A stretch of DNA of 64,000 nucleotides, from positions 496,223-560,222 of the forward strand of contig NZ_LMMU01000001.1 in assembly GCF_001422375.1 (NCBI RefSeq). Direction: 5' to 3'. A model generated the notes under the pieces. It saw only the letters and a program-made list of their open reading frames with translations. It searched no databases and was not told the DNA's origin. Shown here one piece after another: positions 45,872 to 55,068 of the stretch. Origin of the DNA: Methylobacterium sp. Leaf99. Lineage in GTDB: Bacteria; Pseudomonadota; Alphaproteobacteria; Rhizobiales; Beijerinckiaceae. The position numbers and the translations under genes are program-made. Positions within the stretch are counted from its first letter, which is position 1, and every line of letters begins with the position of its first letter.

Positions 45872-48800
45872 ATGCTCCGCCCCTCCCTCCCCCCGCAGGC
45901 CCGCGCACGCGGCGTCACGGCGGTGCTCGGGCCGACCAACACCGGCAAGACCCACCTCGCCATCGAGCGGATGCTCGCCCACCCCACGGGCATGATCGGC
46001 CTGCCCCTGCGGCTGCTGGCGCGCGAGGTCTACCTGCGCGTCGTCGCCAAGGTCGGGGCCGACAAGGTCGCCCTGGTCACGGGTGAGGAAAAGATAAAAC
46101 CCGACCGGCCGCGCTACTGGATCTCCACCATCGAGGCGATGCCGCGGGACCTCGACGTCGCCTACGTGGCCATCGACGAGATCCAATTGGCCGCCGACAT
46201 GGACCGGGGCCACGTCTTCACCGACCGCCTGCTGCACCAGCGCGGCCGCGAGGAGACCCTGCTCATCGGCTCCTCGACCATGCTGCCGCTCGTCCAGTCC
46301 CTCATCCCCGGCGTGCACACGACGACCCGCCCGCGCCTGTCGAAACTCACCTTCGCGGGTGAAAAGAAGCTCGGGCGCCTGCCCCGGCGCACGGCCATCG
46401 TGGCCTTCTCGGCGGAAGAAGTTTACGCCATCGCCGAGCTGATCCGGCGCCAGCGCGGCGGGGCGGCGGTGGTGCTCGGCGCCCTGTCGCCGCGCACCCG
46501 CAACGCCCAGGTCGAGCTCTACCAGTCGGGCGAGGTCGACTACCTCATCGCCACGGACGCGGTGGGCATGGGGTTGAACCTCGACGTCGACCACGTCGCC
46601 TTCGCGGCGAACTGGAAGTACGACGGCACCCGCTTCCGCAAGCTCACGCCCCCGGAGATGGGCCAGATCGCGGGACGCGCCGGGCGCCACCTCTCCGACG
46701 GCACCTTCGGCTCCACCGGGCGCTGCGCGCCGTTCGAGCCCGAGATGATCGAGGCCCTGGAGACCCACGATTTCGAACCCCTGCGCGTCCTGCAGTGGCG
46801 CAATCCGGACCTCAACTTCTCGTCCCTGAAGGCCCTGCAGGAGAGCCTGGACGAGCACCCGCGCGAACGCGGCCTCACCCGGGCGCCCATGGGCGAGGAC
46901 CAGTCGGCCCTGGAAATCCTCATGCGCGAGGACGACATCCGCGACATGGCCTCCACGCCCGCCAACGTGAAGCGCCTGTGGGACGTCTGCGGCGTGCCGG
47001 ACTACCGCAAGGTCCATCCCCAGACCCATGCCGACCTCGTCGCCCAGCTGTTCCGCTTCCTCATGCGGGGCATGGCCGGACGCATCCCCAACGACTGGTT
47101 CGCCAAGCACGTCGCCATGATCGACCGCACCGACGGCGACATCGACGCGCTCTCCCAGCGCATCGCGCAGGGGCGGACCTGGACCTTCGTGGCGAACCGG
47201 CCGGATTGGCTCATCGATCCGGTGCATTGGCAGGGCGAGACGCGTCGGGTAGAGGACAGGCTGTCCGACGCCCTGCACGAGCGCCTTGCCAGCCGTTTCG
47301 TCGATCGGCGTACCAGCGTCCTGATGCGGCGCTTGAGAGAGAATACGATGTTGGAAGCTGAGATCACCGCCGGCGGGGACGTTACCGTCGAGGGACAGCA
47401 TGTCGGCCATCTGCATGGCTTCCAGTTCGTCCCGGACCCCGGCGCGGAGGGGCATGAGGCCAAGACCCTCCGCAGCGCGGCCGAGAAGGCGCTCGCCGGC
47501 GAGATCGAGGCCCGCGCCGAGCGGTTCTCGGCGGCCGCCGACGCGTCCCTGGTCCTCAGCCACGACGGCGTCGTGCGCTGGACCGGCGATCCGGTGGCCA
47601 AGCTCGTCCCCGGCGACAAGCTGTTCGAGCCGCACGTGCGCCTGCTCGCCGACGAGCAGCTCACGGGTCCGGCCCGCGACAAGGTCGAGGCCCGCCTCGT
47701 CGCCTGGGTGAAGGCCCACGTGGTCCGCCTCCTCGGTCCCCTCATGGAGATCGAGACGGCGGCCGACCTCATCGGCCTCGCCAAGGGCATCGGCTACCAG
47801 GTGGTCGAATCCCTCGGCGTCCTCGAGCGGTCCAAGGTGATGCACGAGATGCGCACCCTCGATCAGGAGGGACGCGGGGCGCTCCGCCGCCACGGCGTGC
47901 GCTTCGGCGCCTACCACATCTTCCTGCCGGCCCTGCTGAAGCCGGCCCCCCGCACCCTCGCGGCCCAGCTCTGGGCCCTGAAGAACGGCGGCCTCGACCA
48001 GCGCGGCCTCGACGAGATCGCGCATCTGGCGAGTTCCGGCCGCACCTCCATCAAGGTCGATCCCGAGATCGCCAAGGGCCTCTACCGCGCCGCCGGTTTC
48101 CGGGTGTGCGGCGAGCGCGCCGTGCGCGTCGACATCCTGGAGCGCCTGGCCGACCTCATCCGCCCGGCCATCGCCTATCGCCCCGGCACCACGCCGGGCG
48201 AGGCGCCCGTGGGCAGCGCCGATGGCGACGCCTTCGTCGCCACCGTCGGCATGACCTCCCTGGTTGGCTGCTCGGGTGAGGATTTCGCCTCGATCCTGAA
48301 GTCCCTCGGCTACGCCGCCGAGACCCGGCCCGGCCCGGCCATCACCGTGCCGCTGCTGCCGGCGGCCGCGACCCAGCCGGTCCAGGCCCCTACCCCGGCG
48401 CAGGATGCGGCCGGCGACGGGACCGCGGCCGATGAGGCTCCGGCCGACGACGCCGCAGGTACCACGGAGACGTCCCGGGAGGCCGAAGGCGGCACGGAGG
48501 GCGGGGAGTCGGTGACGGCTGAAACGCCCGCCGAGATCGAGGAGCCGGCCGTCGCGCCCGGCTCCACGGCCGACGCCGTCGCTACGCCGGACGTCGAGAA
48601 CCCCATCGAGGAGACGCCGCCCGAGTCCACGCCGGATTCGTCCGAGGCGACTGCGGCGCAAACGCCGGACGGGACCGCCGAGCCGGCGGCTCCGGTCGAG
48701 GAGGCCGCCGCGACGGAGGCATCGCCCGAGCCCGTGGCGGAGGCCGCGAGCCTCGCCGGCTTGACCGAGGAGGCCCCTGAGACGGCCCCGGCCGACGGCG

Positions 48801-49348
48801 CTTCGGAGCAGGTCTCCGAGGGCCAAGTCTCCGAGGACCAAGTCTCCGAGGACCCAATCCCCGAGGACCAAACGGCCGAAGGCGGCACGGTCGAAGGCGA
48901 AGAAATCCCCGCCGAGATCGCCACCGTCGAGGTCTGGCGGCTCCAGCGCCAGCAGCGCAGCGCCCCGCGTCAGAACCGCCCGCGCGGCGGTGGCCGCGAC
49001 CGGGACGGTGCGCCAGCGAGCCGCGCCCCCGGCGAAGGCCGGCCGGACCAGCGCCGGCAGGCCGGGGCCCCCGACGGACCGGCCCGTCCGCGCGGCGGCG
49101 CGCCCGGCGGCGAGCGGCCGGACGGGGGACGCCGCGAGGGCGGACGTCCCGAGAACGGCCGCCCCCAGCGCCGCGAGCGCTTCGAGCCCGGCCGCACCCG
49201 CCCCGAGCGGCGCGACGAGCCCCGTGCGGCCCCGCGCGACGAGCCGCGCCCGCAGCGCCGCGAACGGGCCCCGGACCCGGATTCGCCCTTCGCCAAGCTC
49301 GCCGCCCTCAAGGCGCAGCTCGAGGCGGGCGACGGCAACAAGCGCTGA
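45872..49348 (+). CDS. SUV3-type RNA helicase with long acidic/basic tail
   Basis: A 1158-residue superfamily 2 helicase. Walker A GPTNTGKT at 20-27; Walker B D102-E-I-Q; later SPRTRNAQVELYQSGEVDYL, TDAVGMGLNLDV and QIAGRAGRH define the SUV3/MgpS-like group. The helicase and SUV3 C-terminal domains fill ~1-820. From ~820 to ~1020 is an acidic, Ala/Glu/Thr-rich region with a degenerate repeat (SEGQVSEDQVSEDP). The last ~130 residues are Arg/Gly/Pro-rich (GGGRDRDG, GGRREGGRPENGRP), a likely RNA-binding tail. It probably unwinds RNA in decay or ribosome assembly. An S4-domain gene follows. Confidence 0.92.
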   Translation: MLRPSLPPQARARGVTAVLGPTNTGKTHLAIERMLAHPTGMIGLPLRLLAREVYLRVVAKVGADKVALVTGEEKIKPDRPRYWISTIEAMPRDLDVAYVAIDEIQLAADMDRGHVFTDRLLHQRGREETLLIGSSTMLPLVQSLIPGVHTTTRPRLSKLTFAGEKKLGRLPRRTAIVAFSAEEVYAIAELIRRQRGGAAVVLGALSPRTRNAQVELYQSGEVDYLIATDAVGMGLNLDVDHVAFAANWKYDGTRFRKLTPPEMGQIAGRAGRHLSDGTFGSTGRCAPFEPEMIEALETHDFEPLRVLQWRNPDLNFSSLKALQESLDEHPRERGLTRAPMGEDQSALEILMREDDIRDMASTPANVKRLWDVCGVPDYRKVHPQTHADLVAQLFRFLMRGMAGRIPNDWFAKHVAMIDRTDGDIDALSQRIAQGRTWTFVANRPDWLIDPVHWQGETRRVEDRLSDALHERLASRFVDRRTSVLMRRLRENTMLEAEITAGGDVTVEGQHVGHLHGFQFVPDPGAEGHEAKTLRSAAEKALAGEIEARAERFSAAADASLVLSHDGVVRWTGDPVAKLVPGDKLFEPHVRLLADEQLTGPARDKVEARLVAWVKAHVVRLLGPLMEIETAADLIGLAKGIGYQVVESLGVLERSKVMHEMRTLDQEGRGALRRHGVRFGAYHIFLPALLKPAPRTLAAQLWALKNGGLDQRGLDEIAHLASSGRTSIKVDPEIAKGLYRAAGFRVCGERAVRVDILERLADLIRPAIAYRPGTTPGEAPVGSADGDAFVATVGMTSLVGCSGEDFASILKSLGYAAETRPGPAITVPLLPAAATQPVQAPTPAQDAAGDGTAADEAPADDAAGTTETSREAEGGTEGGESVTAETPAEIEEPAVAPGSTADAVATPDVENPIEETPPESTPDSSEATAAQTPDGTAEPAAPVEEAAATEASPEPVAEAASLAGLTEEAPETAPADGASEQVSEGQVSEDQVSEDPIPEDQTAEGGTVEGEEIPAEIATVEVWRLQRQQRSAPRQNRPRGGGRDRDGAPASRAPGEGRPDQRRQAGAPDGPARPRGGAPGGERPDGGRREGGRPENGRPQRRERFEPGRTRPERRDEPRAAPRDEPRPQRRERAPDPDSPFAKLAALKAQLEAGDGNKR

Positions 49349-49358
49349 TGCGCATATG

Positions 49359-49430
49359 ACGCCAAGCGCCGCAGCGCCCCTGATGCCAAGCGCCGCGGCG
49401 CCCGTCATGCCAAGCGCCGCGGCGCCAGGG
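49359..49430 (+). repeat. Three tandem 24-bp repeats
   Basis: Three 24-bp units with core GCCAAGCGCCGC (49359-49382, 49383-49406, 49407-49430) fill the gap between the helicase stop and the S4 gene. Units 2 and 3 begin ATGCCAAGC. Confidence 0.85.
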
Positions 49431-49432
49431 CC

Positions 49433-49708
49433 ATGAAGCCGGGGCGTCAGCGTCTCGACAAATGGCTGTGGTTCGCGCGCTTCGCGCGGACCCGGACCCT
49501 CGCGGCGCGCCTCGTCGAGGAGGGGTACGTCCGGGTCAACGGACGCCGGGCCGAGGCGGCGGCGACGGCCATCGCGGTCGGCGACGTCGTCACCGTGGCG
49601 GCGGCCCACACCACCGCCCTCGTCCGGGTCCTCGACCTCGGCGAACGGCGCGGCGGAGCCCCGGAAGCCCAGACGCTCTATGCCGCCCTCGACGCCCCAC
49701 CGGGCTGA
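49433..49708 (+). CDS. S4 RNA-binding domain protein (Hsp15-like)
   Basis: A 91-residue S4 domain: QRLDKWLWFARFARTRTLAA, VEEGYVRVNGRRAEA and VGDVVTV. It is close to the heat-shock protein Hsp15 (HslR), which binds 50S subunits with nascent chains. ATG 49433 lies 2 nt after the tandem repeat. Its place after an RNA helicase is consistent with an RNA role. Confidence 0.92.
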   Translation: MKPGRQRLDKWLWFARFARTRTLAARLVEEGYVRVNGRRAEAAATAIAVGDVVTVAAAHTTALVRVLDLGERRGGAPEAQTLYAALDAPPG

Positions 49709-49922
49709 ACCCCCCCGTGTCCCGCGGACGACACCGGTGCCGTCGACTGCGCGGGCCCCGGCCACCACGCTTGTCAGCCCATCGGACAGGGTCTAGAGCC
49801 TGCCCCATCAGGCGGAGCGGACACAGCACCAGCCAAAGCGTCAACGGATTTGCAAGGCCATCGGGCTGGCGGGGTTTCCCCGCATTGCCCGGGCCGGCGC
49901 GGATCGAGGACTTGAAGGCCCC

Positions 49923-50261
49923 ATGACCTACGTCGTCACCGACAACTGCATCAAGTGCAAGTACATGGACTGCGTCGAGGTGTGTCCGGTGGACTGCTTC
50001 TACGAGGGCGACAACATGCTCGTCATCCATCCCGACGAGTGTATCGATTGCGGTGTCTGCGAGCCGGAATGCCCGGCCGAGGCGATCAAGCCCGACACCG
50101 AGCCGAACCTCGAGACCTGGCTGAAGCTCAACGCCGACTACGCCAAGACCTGGCCCAACATCACCCAGAAGAAGGACGCCCCCGGCGACGCCAAGGAGTG
50201 GGACGGGGTGTCCGGCAAGCTCGAGGCCCACTTCTCGGCCAATCCCGGCACCGGCGACTAG
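49923..50261 (+). CDS. fdxA: Seven-iron ferredoxin FdxA
   Basis: A 112-residue ferredoxin with one 3Fe-4S and one 4Fe-4S centre. Cysteines are in [19 protein letters not shown] and [13 protein letters not shown]. The ~50-residue C-terminal extension ([16 protein letters not shown]) is typical of FdxA. It is an electron carrier of the cytosol. carD follows 555 nt downstream, a common alphaproteobacterial order. Confidence 0.97.
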   Translation: MTYVVTDNCIKCKYMDCVEVCPVDCFYEGDNMLVIHPDECIDCGVCEPECPAEAIKPDTEPNLETWLKLNADYAKTWPNITQKKDAPGDAKEWDGVSGKLEAHFSANPGTGD

Positions 50262-50816
50262 GCTTGGCCCACGCGGCTCCCGGTCACGGCTAATCCGCGC
50301 CACGGGCGCGATGGCGCGAAGGGCGTTCCGGGATAGACACCCGGCCCGTGCCGACGCCCCCGGCAACTCCCGCCTTCCCTCCGTTTCGGGACGGGACCGG
50401 GAAGAACTCGGGGCGTCGACGCGGAAGAAGACCGGGCACGGCGCGCACGATCAACAGGGATTCATCCCGCATGCAGGGCGAGCCTGCGCCGGCAATCCTT
50501 TGATTCGGCGGCATGATTGTGCTATGCATGACGTCTGCCGTCGTTCGTGCCCGACGTGCTGCCTCCGGCCCTCGACAGATGGCTCTCTCGCTAGCTTGAG
50601 AAAACGAGGTCGCATGCGATCGACCGCCTGGGGTGTCCGACACCCTCGGCGGGCGATCCTTCGTTGCGCTGTGTCGGCTGGCCCGGGAAACCGTGGGTTC
50701 GGCATCGTTCGGATGTCCGAGCCAACGGCCAAGGGGCCGAGACCGGGTGACCCATCCCGGGATTACCGTTCGGCGCGGCGATCAAATCCGCGCGATGTTC
50801 TGGAGGCGCTTCTCGC
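50262..50816. other. Intergenic region fdxA-carD
   Basis: 555 bp without a supported gene. Overlapping ORFs here have no protein-like composition and start in conflicting frames. It presumably holds the carD promoter; I see no clear consensus or repeat. Confidence 0.5.
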
Positions 50817-51413
50817 ATGACCACAGCCAAGAAGACGACGGCATCGGGCCGCCAAGGCTTCAAGACCGGCGAAGCGGTCGTGTATCCGGCGCATGGGGTC
50901 GGTCGCATCACCGCCATCGAGGAGCAGGAGATCGCCGGCTACAAGCTCGAGCTGTTCGTCGTCTCGTTCGAGAAGGACAAGATGGTCCTGCGCGTGCCCA
51001 CCGCGAAGGCCAACAGCGTCGGCATGCGCAAGCTCGCCGAACCCGAACTGGTCAAGAAGGCCCTCGACGTGCTCACCGGCCGCGCCCGGATCAAGCGCAC
51101 CATGTGGTCGCGCCGGGCCCAGGAATACGAGGCCAAGATCAATTCGGGCGACCTGCTCTCGGTCACCGAGGTGGTGCGCGACCTGTTCCGCTCCGAGGCC
51201 CAGCCGGAGCAGTCCTACAGCGAGCGCCAGCTCTACGAGGCCGCCCTCGACCGGATCGTGCGCGAGATCTCCGCGGTCAACCGCATCACCGAGACCGAGG
51301 CCCTGAAGCTCATCGAGCAGAGCCTCGCCAAGTCGCCGCGCCGCGCCAAGGGCGAAGCGGAGGCCGAGGGCGAGGCCGAGGGCGAAGAGACCATCCAGGA
51401 AGAGGCGGCCTGA
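50817..51413 (+). CDS. carD: CarD family transcription factor
   Basis: A 198-residue RNA-polymerase-binding regulator that stabilises open complexes. RNAP-interacting Tudor-like N-terminus GEAVVYPAHGVGRITAIEEQ and a helical C-terminal domain with TMWSRRAQEYEAKI. The C-terminus ends in an acidic, low-complexity tail (KGEAEAEGEAEGEE). A strong terminator follows. Confidence 0.97.
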   Translation: MTTAKKTTASGRQGFKTGEAVVYPAHGVGRITAIEEQEIAGYKLELFVVSFEKDKMVLRVPTAKANSVGMRKLAEPELVKKALDVLTGRARIKRTMWSRRAQEYEAKINSGDLLSVTEVVRDLFRSEAQPEQSYSERQLYEAALDRIVREISAVNRITETEALKLIEQSLAKSPRRAKGEAEAEGEAEGEETIQEEAA

Positions 51414-51445
51414 GCCGCATCGTCCTCAAAACGCTCCCTTCTTCG

Positions 51446-51473
51446 AGCCCGGCGCAGCAGCGCCGGGCTTTTT
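51446..51473 (+). terminator. Rho-independent terminator of carD
   Basis: AGCCCGGCG (51446-51454) pairs perfectly with CGCCGGGCT (51461-51469) around a 6-nt loop, followed by TTTTT. A textbook intrinsic terminator 32 nt after the carD stop. Confidence 0.9.
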
Positions 51474-51565
51474 CGTTTCCGTCACCGGCCCGTCGCCGAG
51501 GGTGGGCAAGAGATTGGGCAAGAGGGCGGGTAACAGGGCGGGCAGGATCGGCCCGCCGCGCTCGG

Positions 51566-51591
51566 GGAACCATCGCAGTCGCGGTCCCGTT
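51566..51591 (+). promoter_or_regulatory. EcfG-type promoter before the RpoH-like sigma gene
   Basis: GGAAC (51566-51570), exactly 17 nt, CGTT (51588-51591), matching the alphaproteobacterial general-stress consensus GGAAC-N16/17-cGTT. It lies ~97 nt upstream of the sigma factor start. ecfG itself is at 58 kb in this window. Confidence 0.6.
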
Positions 51592-51687
51592 GTCAGTCGC
51601 CATGCAAAGGTATCGCGGCCGTCTTCCATGATGGGACGGGCCGGGCCTTGCAGCAGAAGCAAACGTTTCATTGTGGCGGAGGCGGGG

Positions 51688-52560
51688 ATGGCGGACATCG
51701 CTGGAATACGGCGTCAGTTCATACGCACGGCGATGGAGGCGCCCTTTCTCGCGCGCGACGAGGAACGTGGTCTTGCCGTCCGCTGGAAGGACAAGCGCGA
51801 CGAGCGCGCCCTGCACGGCCTGATCGAGGCCCATATGCGCCTCGTCATCGCCATCGCCGGCCGCTTCCGGCACTACGGCCTGCCTATGGCCGACCTCATC
51901 CAGGAAGGGCATGTCGGCCTGATGGAGGCCGCCGCCCGGTTCGAGCCGGAGCGGGAAGTCCGGTTCTCCACCTACGCGACGTGGTGGATCCGGGCCTCGA
52001 TCCAGGATTACATCCTGCGCAACTGGTCCATCGTCCGCGGCGGCACGAGTTCGGCCCAGAAGGCCCTGTTCTTCAACCTGCGGCGCCTGCGCGCGCGCCT
52101 CATGCAATCCACCGAAGAGCATGTCGGCGACGAGATCCACCGCCGCATCGCCACCGCCATCGGCGTCTCCCGCGAGGACGTCGCCCTCATGGATGCGCGC
52201 CTGTCGGGGCCGGACATGTCCCTCAACGCCCCCGTCGGCGAGGAGAGCGAGGCCTCGTCCGAGCGCATGGATTTCCTCGTGGACGGCGCCGCCCTCCCCG
52301 ACGAGACCGTGTCGGCCCAGGTTGACGGCGAGCGGCGCTTGACCTGGCTCAACGAGGCCCTGGCGGTCCTGTCCGAACGCGAGCTTCGCATCCTCAAGGA
52401 GCGTCGTCTGGCCGAGGATCAGGCCACCCTGGAAGCCCTGGGACTGCGCCTCGGCATCTCGAAGGAGCGGGTGCGGCAGATCGAGAACCGGGCGCTGGAA
52501 AAGCTGCGCCGGGCCCTGGCGGAGCGCTTCCCGCAGACCGCCGGCAACGTCTACGCGTAG
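51688..52560 (+). CDS. RpoH-type alternative sigma factor
   Basis: A 290-residue sigma70-family factor. Region 2: HMRLVIAIAGRFRHYGLPMA, DLIQEGHVGLMEAAARFEPE and FSTYATWWIRASIQDYILRN, with the RpoH-like NWSIVR and QKALFFNLRRLR just after it. Region 4 has LSERELRILKERRL and ISKERVRQIENRALEKLRRA. This is the heat-shock (sigma32) group, plausibly an RpoH2-like paralogue. ATG 51688 begins at MADIAGIRRQF. An EcfG-type promoter stands upstream. Confidence 0.92.
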   Translation: MADIAGIRRQFIRTAMEAPFLARDEERGLAVRWKDKRDERALHGLIEAHMRLVIAIAGRFRHYGLPMADLIQEGHVGLMEAAARFEPEREVRFSTYATWWIRASIQDYILRNWSIVRGGTSSAQKALFFNLRRLRARLMQSTEEHVGDEIHRRIATAIGVSREDVALMDARLSGPDMSLNAPVGEESEASSERMDFLVDGAALPDETVSAQVDGERRLTWLNEALAVLSERELRILKERRLAEDQATLEALGLRLGISKERVRQIENRALEKLRRALAERFPQTAGNVYA

Positions 52561-52686
52561 GCGATTCCGGTCGCGTTCGTGGCGCCGGGGCAACAGGGCC
52601 GGATCGAGGCTGCTCCGGCCGCCCCTGCCGCCATTGACCGTCCGGTCCGCCGCGTTAGGATTCGTCCATGGCGGCGTGACGGACCA

Positions 52687-52929
52687 ATGAACGAGACGAC
52701 TCCCCTCACCTGGAAGTCGATCATGGTGCTGCCCGCCCTGATCGCCACCTCGGCCTTGGCCGTGCTCGCCGTCGCCTGGAACCAGCGGCTGTCGCTGCAT
52801 GGGGGGCTCGGCCTTCTCATCGGCGTGCTGACCGTGATGGAGATCGGGTATCTCCTGGTCCTGATCGCGATGAGCAGACGGGTCGAAGCTTTGCGTGACC
52901 CATGGGTTCGCGCTTCGCGGGAGCGGTGA
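52687..52929 (+). CDS. Small two-TM membrane protein
   Basis: 80 residues with two hydrophobic helices (IMVLPALIATSALAVLAVAW and LGLLIGVLTVMEIGYLLVLI) and a basic C-terminus. No family recognised. Its 3' end overlaps the phosphopantetheinyl transferase gene by 28 nt. Confidence 0.7.
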   Translation: MNETTPLTWKSIMVLPALIATSALAVLAVAWNQRLSLHGGLGLLIGVLTVMEIGYLLVLIAMSRRVEALRDPWVRASRER

Positions 52930-53717
52930 CAGGTCGATCCCTTTTTCCGGAAACCGTTGCAGCCACGGGCGCGGACGAATGGTCCGTCGGCGAGCCGGCT
53001 TGGCGCGACGGTCACACGGTGTGGAGCGTCGGGCTTCGCCTCTCCGCCGCCCGGTGCGCAGCATGCCTGTCCGTGCTCGACGGCGAGGAACGGGCGCGGT
53101 CCGATCGGTTCCTGCGGGCCGAGGACCGGGATCGCTTCGTCGCGAGCCATGCGGCCCTGCGACTCGTCCTGGCCGGGTTCCTCGATGCGGACGCACGCGC
53201 CCTCGCTTTCTCGACCTCCATGACCGGGAAGCCGGAGCTCGCCGGCCCCGAGGTCGGCCGCCTGCGCTTCAACCTGTCGCATTCGGGCGGGCATGCCCTC
53301 GTGGCGGTGTCGACGACGGCGCGGATCGGCGTCGATGTCGAGGTACCCCGCCCGATGCCGGACGCCCTGCGGATCGCACGGGCGCATTTCCACCCCCGCG
53401 AGGTCGCGGCCCTCGCCGCCTGCGGACGGGCGGTCGAGGCGGCCTTCTTCGCGTGCTGGACCGGCAAGGAAGCCTTCGTGAAGGCCGTGGGCGCCGGTCT
53501 GTCGATGCCCCTCGACGGCTTCGCCGTCGCGATCCCGCCGGCCCCCCCGGCGATCCTCGAGATCGGCGGCCTTCGCGCCCCGGCGGCGGGCTGGACCCTG
53601 GCCACCCTCGCGCCCGCACCGGGCTTACCCGGCGCCGTGGCCATCGAGGCCCCCTGTGCCGCCTGTGCCCTGAGACGCCTTCGCCCCGATTGGGCCGACC
53701 GCCTGCCCGGCCCGTGA
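52902..53717 (+). CDS. 4'-phosphopantetheinyl transferase (Sfp type)
   Basis: A 271-residue Sfp/EntD-class enzyme that activates carrier proteins with CoA-derived phosphopantetheine. Substrate- and metal-binding motifs: FNLSHSGGHALVAVS, IGVDVEVPRP (GVDVE) and CWTGKEAFVKAVG (W-x-x-KEA). It stands apart from any PKS/NRPS cluster, so its carrier partner is encoded elsewhere. ATG 52902 overlaps the preceding small gene. Confidence 0.93.
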   Translation: MGSRFAGAVTGRSLFPETVAATGADEWSVGEPAWRDGHTVWSVGLRLSAARCAACLSVLDGEERARSDRFLRAEDRDRFVASHAALRLVLAGFLDADARALAFSTSMTGKPELAGPEVGRLRFNLSHSGGHALVAVSTTARIGVDVEVPRPMPDALRIARAHFHPREVAALAACGRAVEAAFFACWTGKEAFVKAVGAGLSMPLDGFAVAIPPAPPAILEIGGLRAPAAGWTLATLAPAPGLPGAVAIEAPCAACALRRLRPDWADRLPGP

Positions 53718-53821
53718 CGATCCGGACCTTCGAAGAAAGCGCGTCCCCACGCCAACGATCCGCTTGCGGGCCGCCGCCCGCCCCGCTATAGGTCCGCTCG
53801 TCGGTGCAGCGCACCGGCCTT

Positions 53822-53898
53822 CGGAGTGTAGCGCAGTCTGGTAGCGCACCACGTTCGGGACGTGGGGGTCGCAGGTTCAAATCCTGCCACTCCGACCA
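53822..53898 (+). tRNA. tRNA-Pro (CGG)
   Basis: A 77-nt cloverleaf: acceptor CGGAGTG/CACTCCG, anticodon loop TTCGGGA with CGG at 53856-53858, T-arm GGTTCAAATCC and encoded CCA at the end. Confidence 0.96.
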
Positions 53899-54405
53899 GC
53901 TTCCCTCAAGGGAGCGGTCTTCCCGGCTCAGAGAGCAGATCGCCGAGCGAAGGTTCGACCACACGGGGGTCGGGCCTTTTTGCGTTTTCGGACCACAGTC
54001 CGATCGTCTATCACACCGCCTCCCGGACCTTCCTGCGGTCCGCGCGCCGGACGCGGGGGCGCGTGATATGGCACCCTCAAGCGGCGGCAGGTCGGGTTCG
54101 AGCGGCAGGGGTTCCTCGGCCGCCCACGCCCGCCCTGGACGCCGTCGCCACCTCACCGGCGACCGCGGAGCCGACCGGGACCGGGCCGATGGCCCAAGGG
54201 GACCGCCACGCCGCTGCCCGGCACTGAAGGCGCGTTCAGCGCTCGCCAGGTCCGTGCGGAGAGCCGGTTCGGGCAGGCTCGGGTCGGTCGAGGGGGTTCG
54301 GTCGAATGAGGGGCGAAGGCGCGTGCAGTCCGCCTGCCGCCCGATGAAGACGACGGGCCGAAGGCCGTCGCGTCATCGAAATCATCAAGTCTATCGGGAA
54401 GAGCG
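53899..54405. other. Gene-free region between two tRNAs
   Basis: 507 bp. ORFs here either read out of the tRNA-Pro (a typical artefact) or lack protein-like composition. No repeat or hairpin stands out. Confidence 0.5.
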
Positions 54406-54480
54406 TGGTGCTGCTGGACAGGATTGAACTGTCGACCTCCTCATTACCAATGAGGTGCTCTACCACTGAGCTACAGCAGC
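54406..54480 (-). tRNA. tRNA-Thr (GGT)
   Basis: A 75-nt cloverleaf on the minus strand: acceptor GCTGCTG/CAGCAGC, anticodon loop TTGGTAA (anticodon GGT, complement at 54446-54448), T-arm AGTTCAATCCT and encoded CCA (54406-54408). Confidence 0.96.
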
Positions 54481-54609
54481 GGGTCGTCCGGGGTTCGCCG
54501 CGGCGTCTCCGTCTGGACGAGCGGGGGATTAGCCCATCGTTTCCGGCTTGGCAATCACCTGCGCCGCCTCAATCGCACCGGGCGGCGAAGTTTCGTGTCG
54601 GCTCCCCTT

Positions 54610-55068
54610 TCAGCGCAACACGTCCGCGTCGCGCTTGCACGCGGCGCGGATGATGGCGGCCAGGCCCGGCTCGGCCACGGCATCGGCGGCCTCGGCCGGC
54701 GAGAACCAGCGGTCCTCCCGCTCCTTCTTCTCCGGCCAGGTCTTGAGCTGCTTGCGGACCTCGAGGGGGAAGACCTTGACCTGACACAGGACGGAGTCGC
54801 GGCTCTTGAGACGCTTCTCGTAGAGGTAGAACCCGAGGGGGCGCTTGCCGATGGAGCCGAGGAGACCGGCTTCCTCGTAGGCCTCGCGGGCGGCGGCGTC
54901 GAAGGGCTTGCGTCCCTTCATGGGCCAGCCCTTCGGGATCACCCAGCGCCGGCTCTCGCGGGAGGTGATGAGCAGGATGGTGTAGCTTCCGTCGCGCATC
55001 CGTCGATACGGCAGCGCGCCGACCTGTCGCCGGGGCTCGCGGTCCGTCTCGGCCAAGGTCGTATTCAT
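54610..55068 (-). CDS. NUDIX hydrolase
   Basis: A 152-residue NUDIX protein of the diphosphoinositol/diadenosine-polyphosphate-like (DIPP) group: VGALPYRRM, RRWVIPKGWPMKGRKPFDAA then REAYEEAGL. The NUDIX box is G-x5-(E)-x7-REAxEExGL, with Arg in place of the first Glu, as in some DIPP-like relatives. The core REAYEE metal ligands are intact. ATG 55068 gives a compact protein; the ORF could extend to 55329 without domain gain. Confidence 0.88.
   Translation of the reverse strand: MNTTLAETDREPRRQVGALPYRRMRDGSYTILLITSRESRRWVIPKGWPMKGRKPFDAAAREAYEEAGLLGSIGKRPLGFYLYEKRLKSRDSVLCQVKVFPLEVRKQLKTWPEKKEREDRWFSPAEAADAVAEPGLAAIIRAACKRDADVLR

Noticed and set aside
49359..49430. Possible CRISPR array
   Set aside because: Units are directly tandem with no spacers and no cas genes are present.
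45704..49768. 1354-codon open frame opposite the helicase gene
   Set aside because: Composition-driven shadow of the SUV3-type helicase, with no domain signature.
53862..54227. ORF starting inside the tRNA-Pro (GVAGSNPATPTS-like)
   Set aside because: Typical artefact of reading through a tRNA T-arm; no protein features.
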